This document shows positions 37,401-48,179 of a stretch of 64,000 bases of DNA, piece after piece. This DNA is from Helichrysum umbraculigerum. Lineage: Eukaryota; Streptophyta; Magnoliopsida; Asterales; Asteraceae. The notes under the pieces were generated by a model, which was not told where the DNA came from, did no database searches, and worked only from the letters and a program-made list of their open reading frames with translations. Position 1 is the first letter of the stretch. Every line of letters starts with the position of its first letter. The stretch covers positions 90,946,777 to 91,010,776 of the forward strand of contig CATIUR010000005.1 in NCBI GenBank assembly GCA_949592205.1. Direction: 5' to 3'. The translations under genes and the position numbers were made by a program.

Positions 37401-40400
37401 TATACATTGTCCTGTCACTCTTTGTATTTAAACACCAATATTTTATTGCTAAGATTCAATTTTTCATTAATATAATTCTACATTTTATTGCTTTGGTTCA
37501 ATAATTTATTAATAAGATTTAGTCTTTTGTTGCTATGATTCAAAAATTATAGTAATACAAATTTGAATCTTAGAATAAAAATACTCAATCTTAGAATAAA
37601 TATACTGAATCATAGTAACAAAAAATCTTCTCCCTCTTCTCTCCCTAAAAAACCTTCTCCCTAGATCCTACTCCTATATATATATACACACACACACACA
37701 CATATATAACGTAGGTCGTAGGGCACTCTTGTTCTGTTTTGGTGGTTGACACTTAACAGTTAAACGTGGCATCTTTTAAAACAATTGATGATTTTTCTCC
37801 TGCTTGACCTGTTTTCTTTAAGCTGTTTCCTTTTTCTTTTCTGAAACTCTAATCGTCTTTCTTTTTATTTGACCGGTTTGAGTTAATAAAGATAAACATG
37901 ACTCTAGTCTTCTGATCATTAGTGAATCGGTTAAAATTGCCACCTCTAGTTGGAACCCTTGTGATTATCAGCATGCAAGGGTAGTGGTTGTCATTAGGAA
38001 TATGGGTGTTCGTTGCTAAATCCATTGGTTATTAAATGTTTCAATGCTAATTTGCTGCTAATAGATATAACGCTGTGCTAATATCTACATTTTTGTAGTT
38101 TGTCTGATAATGCATATGCTCTTGTGGCGGAAGTATTAAAGAAATTGGTGACCATCGCACCCCGTCACTGTCATTTATTCATCACAGAGCTAGCTGGCGC
38201 TATGAAGAACCTTACAACATCAGCCATGGATGAATTGCATAGATTTAGTGAAATTGACAAGGCACTTATTACTACTACCGCTTCAGATGGAGCAGCAATC
38301 TTAAGGGTTATACAAGCACTGAGCTTACTTGTTGCCTCACTTAATCTAGAAAAAGACCAAATACTTCCCGAAAATGATCAAACCGCTACCCTTGCTCTTG
38401 TTGGTGACATAAATTCCGCTTTAGAACCGTTATGGACAGAATTAAGTACATGTATAAGCAAAATTGAGAGCTATTCTGACATGTCACCCGATGTATCTGA
38501 TTCATCGATGATCTCGTCATCAAGACCTTCTGGTGCACTGCCTCCACTGCCAGCAGGCACTCAGAACATCTTACCATACATAGAATCTTTCTTTGTTATG
38601 TGTGAGAAGTTGCACCCAGGGAATCCAGGAGGCACTCAAGAGTTTGGTGCTAATATTGATGAGGCCACTACCTCTGGGCCATCGGGAAAAATTGACGAAA
38701 AACATGTAGTGTTTGTGAAGTTCTCAGAAAAGCATAGGAAATTACTCAATGCTTTTATACGACAAAACCCTGGTTTGCTTGAAAAGTCATTCTCACTTAT
38801 GCTTAAGGTCCCACGTTTTATTGATTTTGACAACAAGCGTTCTCATTTTAGATCTAAAATTAAACATCAACACGATCACCATCATAGTCCTTTGAGGATC
38901 TCTGTAAGACGGGCATATATACTTGAAGATTCATATAATCAATTGAGAATGAGATCCACTCAAGATTTAAAGGGTAGGTTGACTGTTCATTTCCAAGGGG
39001 AAGAAGGTATTGATGCGGGTGGACTTACAAGGGAATGGTATCAGCTTTTATCAAGGGTTATTTTTGATAAAGGAGCTCTGCTTTTTACGACGGTTGGCAA
39101 CGATGCAACATTTCAGCCAAATCCAAATTCTGTTTATCAAACGGAACACCTTTCGTACTTCAAATTTGTTGGAAGAGTGGTAAGTGGCTTCACTTTTTGT
39201 AGATATGGCCAAATGGATTCAGGTCAAAGGGGTCTTTTTTGACCCACTTTTGTTTTCTTGATTGTTTTCGTTTATCTACTTGATCTGTAAACATGACCCA
39301 AATAAACCCACTCTCAATTATGCGGTTGAAATTGCCACCTTACTTTTCTTGACATCCATATTTATGTGTATCTTCTCCCTTCATACAGCTTACGATTTCA
39401 TTGTATTTTAGGTTGGGAAAGCTCTATTTGATGGTCAGTTACTTGATGTTCATTTCACAAGATCGTTTTACAAGCACATCCTTGGTGCAAAAGTGACTTA
39501 CCATGATATTGAAGCGATCGATCCGGGTTACTTTAAGAACCTGAAGTGGATGCTTGAGGTGTGTTTAAAGGGCCAATTGAATAACTTTTGGTGAAGTTGA
39601 TGTAGTTTACTTTGAGTACTGTTTGGAGCTAATTTCATTGTCTGTTTGGAAATATTTTGCAGAATGATATCAGTGATATTCTGGATCTAACATTTAGTAT
39701 TGATGCTGATGAAGAGAAGATGATATTGTGTGAAAAATCAGAGGTAAAGCTTATATAATTCCAGTTTTTCAACTTATAATACTCATGAGACTTAAATATT
39801 TATTCTAATTAAGATAATTATGATCATCACATTCTAGGTTACCGACTATGAACTGATCCCTGGTGGAAGAAATATTCGAGTGACAGAGGAAAACAAACAT
39901 AAATATGTGGATCTAATTGCTGAACATCGTTTAACGACTGCCATACGCCCTCAGATAAATGCTTTCCTAGAAGGATTTAATGAGTTGGTATCACGGGATT
40001 TGATTTCTATCTTTCATGATAAGGAGTTAGAGTTGTTGATTAGTGGGCTCCCAGATATTGACTGTGAGTTTTTTCTCTTTTAAAAAAAAATATATATATG
40101 TATATATATATATATATTTTTTTTCTCATTCTCACTGGAACTGTTATTGTTTCATTGTTTTCCTTTTTAATTTAAATATGCTTATCAATGCTCTTCTCAG
40201 TGGATGACATGAAAGCGAATACAGAGTATTCTGGTTATAGTGCTGCATCCCCAGTTATCCAGTGGTTCTGGGAGGTTGCTCAAGCCTTCAGCAAAGAAGA
40301 CAAGGCTCGGTTGTTGCAATTTGTGACCGGTACCTCAAAGGTAATTCGTCTTATGTGAAATTACTCTCTTCTCATATCTTGGCACATTAAATTTAAATCT

Positions 40401-40759
40401 TATGAGAGGTTATGACCGTTTTCTTGTAGGTGCCATTAGAAGGATTCAGCGCTTTGCAAGGCATTTCTGGGTCTCAAAAGTTTCAGATTCACAAAGCATA
40501 TGGGAGGCCCGACCATTTGCCTTCAGCTCACACATGGTAACATTTCTGTTTACATCAAGTTTACATGGCCAGACTGAACGTTATTAATTACAGATTTATA
40601 TTGCATGACAACGACTACAAATATTTGTATTAATTTTAATTGTTGGTGGGATGCAGTTTCAATCAGTTAGATCTACCGGAGTATCCTTCAAAGGAGCATC
40701 TGGAGGAAAGACTGCTGCTTGCAATTCATGAAGCCAATGAAGGGTTTGGTTTTGGTTAA
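25474..40759 (+). CDS. UPL1/UPL2-like: HECT-type E3 ubiquitin ligase, UPL1/UPL2 class
   Basis: Transfers ubiquitin from an E2 through its own cysteine to target proteins for degradation. Sixteen coding exons, all GT-AG and in phase: 25474-25572, 26946-27041, 27123-27326, 27814-34219, 34740-35776, 35851-36150, 36444-36648, 36737-36999, 37086-37363, 38099-39179, 39412-39558, 39663-39743, 39838-40063, 40201-40340, 40430-40536, 40657-40759. The total is about 3,590 residues, against about 3,680 for Arabidopsis UPL1. In order: DUF908/DUF913 armadillo-like N-terminus, UBA (near 1285-1330, TISTIVEMGF), ubiquitin-interacting motif (near 1335-1350, DELARALAMSL), a long acidic tract (near 2110-2185), two ubiquitin-binding repeats (IDPAFLDALPEELRAEVLS near 2520 and IDPEFLAALPPDIRAEVLA near 2559), and HECT (3227-3590) with catalytic Cys 3557 in HTCFNQL, 33 residues before the end as in the family. 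No lesion seen. Confidence 0.97.
38893..40759 (+). other. HECT catalytic domain of the UPL protein
   Basis: Spread over seven exons. It begins at LRISVRRAYILEDSY, with the conserved GIDAGGLTREWY and FVGRV|VGKALFDG (an intron lies between). The C-lobe ends in SAHTCFNQLDLPEYPS, then LLLAIHEANEGFGFG and TAA. The catalytic cysteine codon is TG (40535-40536) plus T (40657), divided by the last intron. Confidence 0.95.
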
Positions 40760-41371
40760 AAGAGGCATGAAGGTATTGAGTGTAGATAAAAATTTATCAT
40801 GTCAAAAACCAAATCGTGATCCGTTCTAAGAAGATTTCAGCAGAGATACATGTGTTGATATACTGTACAGTTTCAGTTTGTCAAAATTGAACTTTTCTGT
40901 CTGGCGGTTTTCTGTTTTGCCAATTTTTTTAGAAGTCGGATTTCTTTCTTGCAATTGTACATTGGTAACAGTTTATTGACTGTTTTACTTATTATTGCAT
41001 ATTAGCAATTTAGCAGATATATTTGGATCATTTCCCGTGGGTACTTTTTCCAAATCGATTGCATGATTCATAAAGCTAGCTTGTTTCTTGTTTTTTACTC
41101 TATACGTTTCTCTAAGGATTGTTCAAAATTGGTTTAAATAGAATGAAACTTCTGCTTTGTCAAACACGCTATCTATGGGAGAATTTGATTCATCATATTT
41201 TGTTGATTTTCAGTTCATAGGTGAAAGCTGGCGAAGATTCTGTATAACTTACGTTTTTACAACGAACTTTGAAACTTTAATTTGATTTCTACAAGTAGCG
41301 TTTTTGCGTATCAGTATCAACAAAGGTGTCTTTATACTCTGTGACCTCTTCCACATTATTTCATATATGCC
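40760..41371 (+). other. UPL 3'-UTR and downstream spacer
   Basis: AT-rich and without a gene. The 3'-UTR probably occupies the first 200-300 bases. No single polyadenylation signal stands out. Confidence 0.5.
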
Positions 41372-41585
41372 AAAATGGTACTCAAAAGCTTAGTCGTACA
41401 AGGGTAATATTGATTAAAAAGTTGCGAGTTTAAGTCTTAGTATAAACAATATGTCATATTCGTCCTGATGAAATAATTAGCGCTGTGTATTTAAGTACAG
41501 AACTCACTGCTGACCTCAAAGTTGCAGCCCGTTGTTAATGTAAAACTTGGGTCTGTATTATAGATTTAGTTCTGATAAAAAAAAA
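41372..41585 (+). mobile_element. SINE-like repeat with tRNA-type promoter boxes
   Basis: tggtactcaaaagcttagt (41376-41394) resembles a tRNA A box, and gttgcgagtttaagtc (41421-41436) a B box at a suitable distance. The unit ends about 150 bases later in a run of nine A. A tRNA-derived head and an A tail are the layout of plant SINEs. No clear target duplication was found and no second copy is in the window. Confidence 0.35.
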
Positions 41586-41669
41586 CAGCTAGACTAGCCA
41601 CTTCAATTCCATCTTTAATCTTTAACTTCGCTAAATATATACATGCACATTTAATACTAACGACTTAAT

Positions 41670-43115
41670 CGTGAGATCACAACCGAGCTTCTTCCTGTCA
41701 AATCTATACCGCATTTTATGTGTGTTTGTAAGCCATGGCAATCGTACTTATCATCACGAACGTTTGCCAAGATTCACCTCCAACATGTAACCAACAACCA
41801 CCATCAAAACCACTATAAGCTTATCATATTATTATCAATAACACCATGCAACTTTCGTATCATTGACTGTGAAGCACCTGATGATCGTTTAACTCCAAGT
41901 CGCCCTTTGCCATTTGAAGCCAACCGTGAATACATATTGCTTTTAACATCTGAAAACGGATTAGTGTTGGTTGGAATAAAGAGATGACCATGAATACTCT
42001 GATTGTTTAGTAACAGAATGAGGATCTATCAATAGAAGCTCCTGTAAGGCCAACTAAATCCTTAGGCAAACTAATTAACATGAAAACATGAGGAAACGAG
42101 ATGGCAACTTTTGACGATTTCATTCAAGGTTCGATTTTAATTGATCAATCTCCTTCAAGGTTTGATTTCATTCAAGGTCTATTTTTATCAAAATCGTAAT
42201 AGATGGTCACAAATTTTTATGAGTTTGGGCCTCGGTGGTTTTATATGAGATTCTGATACGCAGGTTTTGTCAAACCTATATGTAAGAGTGTAGTTTCTCT
42301 CTCGGTTGGTTCAAGTTATTTTAGGATAGTTGGTTTTGGGATCTTATTGGTTTGTGATCTTTGTTGTTTGTCTATGTTGCTAGTTCATAGTTTGGCTTCT
42401 TTTGTCGATTGTTTAGTCGAGATTTCTTGTATTTCAGTAGCTTCTTCAACTTTTGCTGAAGAGGTTGTTTTAATATATTTTCGTTTTTCGCCAAAAAAAT
42501 AAAAATAAAAAATAAAAATGAATACTCTGATTTATATTATGGAATCCTTTGAGAGGTGATTATAAGATCTTGTCAGAATCCAATTCTCAAAAAGAATGTT
42601 TTCATATCACTGAAGAAGACTTATCGTTGTATTACAACTCTTCCTAAGATGACCTACAAGTATACAAGTTTCTACTTGTAACAAAATCTAGCAATGTTTA
42701 CATATACTCATTGAAATCCGACTCTTGGATGAAGGTTGAGTATCATTTGGATGGTGTCATCCCAAGTCATGCAATGAAAATATAATTTTTTTTTTTTTTT
42801 TGGGAAAACAGGACACTCAAGTTCACATTCATATTCAATAATAAGATATTCAAGGACAAGCAACTCAATGCAGATGGCAACTCCATCCTTGATAGAAATC
42901 AAACAAAAAAGTCTACGATGTGGGACTCGAGGTTTGTATAGGATGGTGTCTTATAACATTGGTGATATGTATATGATCGAATCATGGAGAATGGATGCAG
43001 ATGGATGTTGGAAAGACCCGTTCAAGGAAACTCATGTCCTGTAGTATGAACAACCATTGTTTTTAAGGCCATTCCACTTCATGAGGACTGATATTTCTGG
43101 AGCTGAAAATAATGT
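41670..43115 (+). pseudogene. F-box protein (FBA-associated type) pseudogene
   Basis: Translation gives an F-box fragment (EITTELLPVKSIPHFMCVCK, then PWQSYLSSRTFAKIHLQH), then SRPLPFEANREYILLLTSEN and LVLVGIKR. After the LINE insertion it resumes with LWNPLRGDYKILSES and VYIYSLKSDSWMKVEYHLDG, and less clearly to 43115. This is the usual order of an SCF substrate-receptor: N-terminal F-box binding SKP1, then the F-box-associated beta-propeller domain. The F-box lacks a start codon and its first part, a frameshift lies next to the insertion near 41980-42540, and stops follow. Plants have hundreds of such genes and dead copies are common. Confidence 0.75.
41990..42532 (+). mobile_element. 5'-truncated LINE insertion with 15-bp target duplication
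   Basis: The 15 bases atgaatactctgatt occur at 41990-42004 and again at 42518-42532. Between them lie 513 bases that end in an A-rich tail (ccaaaaaaataaaaataaaa). The text before the tail (gaggttgttttaatatattttcg) is typical of the 3' ends of plant L1-type LINEs. Long target duplication, A tail and missing 5' part are marks of target-primed reverse transcription. Removing it rejoins the F-box pseudogene. Confidence 0.8.
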
Positions 43116-43161
43116 TTGTGGTGCTATCTTTGTTGGGTGTGTGTGTGTATATATATATACA

Positions 43162-43195
43162 CTAGGTAGTCTTTTAGGCTGTGCAAAGCACAGCC
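43162..43195 (-). mobile_element. Helitron 3' terminus
   Basis: On the minus strand a perfect hairpin (GGCTGTGCTTTGCACAGCC, 43195-43177) is followed 11 bases later by CTAG (43165-43162) and then T. A hairpin 10-12 bases before a CTRR end, inserted before T, is the hallmark of plant Helitrons. The element body would extend to higher coordinates. Its 5' TC end was not located and may lie beyond the hAT insertion at 43675. No Rep/helicase frame was seen. Confidence 0.6.
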
Positions 43196-43666
43196 CATGA
43201 CGATCAATATTAATTTTTTTTTTTTAATCAGTGTCAATTATTTTTAAAGTTAATACACGTACGTATAGTATTAAAAAATTGAAAGTTACTTTCATATGAC
43301 ACCCTGAATTATTAAATATAAAGTATATTACAAGGTTTCTTAAAATAAAAGTAAGCATTAATGATCATCATATCTTTGTTTTAACGAATATACTTCAATA
43401 ATACAAAATTTACCAAAAAAAAGGTTAAAAAAATAAATCTTGTAAGAAATTTAAGCACCTACTGAATAATTCTCTAAACCCCTTCTTCTTTTTCTTTTTT
43501 TCTTTTCTCCTGGCCTTCGATCTTTTTCCCCTACTTTAAAAGCGATGCCTTGCATAATACATGTCAAGATGCTAAAAATAATGATGGAAAGAACGATCTA
43601 TAGAGTCTTAGCTTCTATGGCTTTCAATCAATAGCACAAATATATACACTTAATATATAAATTCAT

Positions 43667-44317
43667 GTTATAGACATAGTTGTCTGACTCGTGACTCGTA
43701 CCATGTCTCGTTTTCCCTGATTTTTGACTCGTGTATCGTATTGTGACTCGACTTGTAAGAGTCATGATCAAACATTTTTATGTATACAAATTTATGATTT
43801 GTACGTAAAAAGATAATATTAGTTGATAATACGAACACATTTTTACTATAATATTACAATTTCTCTAGTTTCGAGTCATAGACTCATAATTCAAGCACCA
43901 CAAAGTAGCAAAAATGTGACTTTGAGATAAAAAAAAAAAAAAAAAAACTATTATTTGAGTTTTTATTGTTTTTTAGATAAAAATACTTCGACTTTGAGAT
44001 AAATCAAAACCTTAAAATTAATCTTCATTTTTCCCAAATATCTTTTCCAGGTCTACTATATTACTATTATTTAATTTGTTTAAGTTGATTTTTAATAGTT
44101 TAGGTGTGATTTGATTGATAGCCGAGTAAAAAAGTATACACATCACGAATCGTATGAGACACGATTCGAATCGACTCTATACGATACGGTGAATTTTTAC
44201 GAGATAAAACACGAGTCAGAGTAATCTCCGAGACACATTACGAGTCGTATCTTTTTCCTTCCATTCTGTCTCGACTCGTACGAGTCGTCGTACGAGACTA
44301 ACAACTATGGTTATAGA
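43667..44317. mobile_element. hAT-type non-autonomous element
   Basis: The body 43675-44309 (635 bp) begins CATAGTTGT and ends ACAACTATG, a perfect 9-bp inverted repeat with further partial pairing. It is flanked by the 8-bp duplication GTTATAGA (43667-43674 and 44310-44317). Eight-base duplications and short terminal repeats are typical of hAT elements. Many sub-terminal gactcgta/tacgagtc motifs cluster within 150 bases of each end, as hAT transposase binding sites do. No transposase frame. Confidence 0.85.
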
Positions 44318-46168
44318 GCGATCTATAAATTCATGTAATTAATATACACTTACAAGATTGTACTCATGTTCAAGCAAAATGTTTGTGTAGATTATACCAG
44401 CTGGCTTTTGAGATCATTGAATAGACAGCATGGTTAGTGATTACACCCCAAAATTTCGACTTTAGGTCATTACATCACAATTCACAAAACATGTACAGTA
44501 AATGCCAACTCATAAACAACTCTCATTCACCCAAACAGTAAACATCTCTCACCCATGTTGTACATTCTGAACGTAACTGGTACTGCATCATTGCAAGTTA
44601 CAAATTATTTAAGATATTAAACTTATATCACACTTGTGAATGAATTTTATGCTAGTATAATGTACTATTGATTAAAAATTCACCATATAAATTATAAAAC
44701 ACATAGTATTATATATAAGTTTTATTTTATAAGAATGTTCATAAACTTTTGATATGATGCAAAATCATAATCATAAGACAATCTAATTAACAAATATAAA
44801 TGCTGTTGTTTTATAATTATTATAAATTATTCACTAAAAAAACTAAGGCTACAATTATAAAGTTGTTGAAATGCTTTCGTTCAAAAAAACTAATTAAACA
44901 AAAACATTTATGACAACATGTATATAGATTACAAAGAGAGACATTCGATGTAACTGTAAGTAATGAAAAATTTCACTAAAAGCTTACAAATTAAGGATTC
45001 ATTCTTTATATATCATTTCCCCTCATCTTCCTCGATTTGTACTTTGCTCTCCCGTCGATCGTTCATTCGAATTTACACCATATCATACACTCTGTAGCGA
45101 TACCATGCCATTTCATACATTAGTAACGATGAAAGAAAGTTACCAACACAGTATACCAATCATACAATGGGTTAACATTTTAACTTAATTTGATGGGGAT
45201 TTGACTTTGCATCATATGGTCTTTTATAAACTTGGGTCAAAGAGAAACATAATGCCTATACCTTCTCACATGGGTTTTTGAGTCAACCACCTCCACGTAT
45301 AATAGTATAGTCATACAATAACTGAAACGGTTTTGAAGTTGGACATAGATCTTAAGCTGTACTAAAGTTCGAAAACCAGCATACATGAAAGTTGAAACGA
45401 GACTCATGTTACTATACCTTTCTTTGTTAATTAGTCATTACTCACAGCAAAATATGTTATTCATTACTCCTATCACAAAGGTTCTGTAAGAAGAACAATA
45501 TGTGAAACCCAAAGACAAAAATAATGTTACCACACTACGAAAAACTGAAAAGATAGAAACGTACACTGGGAAATGCTTTTTCACAGCAGGTATTACAACA
45601 AAGTGTTGAAAAGAATGGAAGAGTCATGTTTATCAACTGAAATCTTCCACACACCTTCTTAACTCACAAATACCACCTATTTTTCTCAATCAAAGCTTTG
45701 AAAATAAATTTACTATATGTCAACATCCATGAAAAACATACCTGTTGGTCGGGAAAATAAATCCTACAACAACAATAATAACAACAATGATCATTAGTGG
45801 TAAGAAATAAAGAAACAGAAAACGTAGAAAAATTTCAAGAAAAATAAAAGAATATCTTATATCATCACACCTCAAATCTAATTGGGAAGAAGAAAAAAAT
45901 CACTTACCTTAATTAAGACAATTTCTACTTATGAGAAAAGCTATGAAGAAGAAGCAAAAGGTGAGAAGGAAAATGAGGATGGAGGTGTGTCAAATGTCTT
46001 GTAGAAGGTAGAAGCTAGGTCAAAAAAGAGTGGTTGAAGAAGAATGGGCTGGACGTACTCGATTGAATTTACAAGTAAACAAGCTACAGTTTTAGACTGT
46101 TTATTGGCTGATGTGTAATTGTTCCAATGCCATAACAGTGATAAAGAACTTTCTTTTATATGAATGGT

Positions 46169-46170
<2 letters not shown>
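44318..46170. other. Gene-free spacer
   Basis: AT-rich. No supported gene, RNA or repeat boundary. A short minus-strand frame runs into the (AT)n tract at its 5' end and is not credible as a gene. Confidence 0.5.

Positions 46171-46233
<63 letters not shown>
46171..46233. repeat. (AT)n tract 1
   Basis: About 63 bases of uninterrupted at dinucleotides directly left of the first tandem MITE. Confidence 0.95.
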
Positions 46234-46236
<3 letters not shown>

Positions 46237-46785
46237 GAATGATCCGGAGGGAAGTGCATTTTTTGGGGGAAACGTTAGTATGCATCAGGAAGCATATTAC
46301 CTTCACCCATACAAATCTCGAAAAAAGCAAACTGAAATTTAGTAAATGTTAATTAGAATCGATGCTATGAATGTTAAGCTTCCTTGATAAATTCTTTCTT
46401 CAAGTTATAGCATCGATTTATGAATATTAGATCCAAATCCGTTAATATGCATCGCGGTGCATATTAGTTAATATGCATTGTGATGCATATTAACAATAAA
46501 AATATCTTTCAAATAATGTGAAGTTTTAATATGCATCGCGATGCATATTAGTTAATATGCATCGCGATGCATATTAACAATTTATTAAATAAATATTCAT
46601 CAATTAATGTTATGACTTAAAAATGAAATTCATTCGTTAAAATATTCTTTATAGCATCGATTTTGATTACTATTTATCAATAAAAATAATTTTTTGTTGA
46701 CGTTTCGATTGATAATTGTAATATGCTTCTTGATGCATACTAACGCTTTCCCCCTTCCCCCAAAAAGGCACTTCCCTCTTGATCA

Positions 46786-46790
<5 letters not shown>
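46234..46790. mobile_element. MITE copy A inserted in (TA)n
   Basis: Long imperfect terminal inverted repeats: the left starts gtggaatgatccggagggaa; the right, reversed, starts gggtagtgatcaagaggga. Both then share aagtgc, ttttttgggggaa and cgttagtatgcatca-gaagc. Inside are four palindromic blocks built on atgcatcgcgatgcat and an inverted pair atcgatgctat / atagcatcgat. Insertion into TA repeats is known for some plant MITEs. No coding capacity. Confidence 0.75.

Positions 46791-46791
<1 letters not shown>

Positions 46792-46841
<50 letters not shown>
46792..46841. repeat. (TA)n tract 2
   Basis: About 50 bases of ta dinucleotides separating the two MITE copies. Confidence 0.95.
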
Positions 46842-46844
<3 letters not shown>

Positions 46845-47378
46845 GCATGATCCAGAGGGAAGTCCATTTTTTGAGGGAAGGGGGAAGCGTTAGTACGCAT
46901 CAGGAAGCATATTACCTTCACCTATACTAATCTCGAAAAAAGCAAACTGAAATTTAGTAAATGTTAATCAGAATCGATGTTATAAATGTTAAGCTTCCTT
47001 GATAAATTTTTTCTTCAAGTTATAGTATCGATTTATGAATATTTGATCCAAATCCGTTAAGATGCATCGCGGTGCATATTAGTTAATCTGCATTGTGATG
47101 CATCTTAACAATAAAAATATTTTTCAAATAATATGAAGTTTTATGATGCATCTCGATGCATCTTAACAATTAATTAAATAAATATTCATCAATTAATGTT
47201 ATGACTTAAAATTGAAATTCATTCGTTAAAATATTCTTTATAGCATCGATTTTGATTACTATTTACCGATAAAAATAATTTTTTGTTGACGTTTTGATTG
47301 ATAATTGTAATATGCTTCCTGATGCGTACTAACGCTTCCCCCTTCCCCCCAAAAAGACACTTCCCTCTTGATCACTAT

Positions 47379-47380
<2 letters not shown>
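46842..47380. mobile_element. MITE copy B, tandem with copy A
   Basis: Same orientation and almost the same text as copy A, about 18 bases shorter, mainly through loss of one palindromic block near 47143. The palindromes differ in parallel at both arms (atgcat to atgcatc-t changes), as if base pairing or gene conversion kept the arms matched. Confidence 0.75.

Positions 47381-47453
<73 letters not shown>
47381..47453. repeat. (TA)n tract 3
   Basis: About 73 bases of ta dinucleotides right of MITE copy B. Confidence 0.95.
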
Positions 47454-47456
<3 letters not shown>

Positions 47457-48179
47457 TTAAGATTAGAATAAGTACATAGAAAAAATACACAAAAAATTCA
47501 CAGTTGCTATAAGTACAACATCAACTAAAAACCCGGCTAGGATCACCAGCTTTCTAATTATAAAGCAATACCTGAACTCAAAGAATCTGATTAAAAAATG
47601 AGTCTAAGAAACATACATTGTATTTGACATTACATCTTGGAGAATTGGATATTTCGTTCTGTTGTTGATATTACATACGCATTGTCCCGCACTTCAGAAA
47701 AGAAGAAACAAATTGGGTCGTTTAGCTTGAGATAATGCACCATCACTATCCAGCGTTATCACGACCTGGAACACACTCGGACTATCAATTTACATGAAGA
47801 TGGTGATATATTGATGGAGAAACGAACAATTCTCACTAGAGCATTTCATTAATTACCTTGTATTGGAGTTATTTAATATCCTTGATTGTGCAGTAATACA
47901 CTTGGCATAAATTCCAGTCCTCGTTGGCTAATTTTTTATGAATTTATTTTTGTCAAAAACTGTAGTATAAGTAAGCTATGCATCAAAATTGGCTAAAAAA
48001 TTTATCGATTCACGTGAACAACAAGTTGACTTGTAGATTTAAGATACAAAAAAAAAAAAAGGAAAAAAGAAAACTAAAAGCTTTATACAACTCAAACATT
48101 TCAGTTCATGACATCTCTACAGGAAAGAAACCCACTGCATTTTTACAGGAAAGAAAAAAATGATTATATTTACCTTCCA
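47454..48179 (-). other. Kinesin 3'-UTR and downstream spacer
   Basis: No gene seen. The bases next to 48179 are probably the 3'-UTR of the kinesin gene, which is read leftwards. Confidence 0.5.

Noticed and set aside
45941..46330. 129-residue minus-strand frame
   Set aside because: Its N-terminal part is MITE and (TA)n translation; the rest has no recognised domain or splice context.
46164..46352. Frames rich in alternating Tyr-Ile through the (TA)n tracts (also 46670-46930)
   Set aside because: They are translations of dinucleotide repeats joined to MITE ends, with no protein-like composition.
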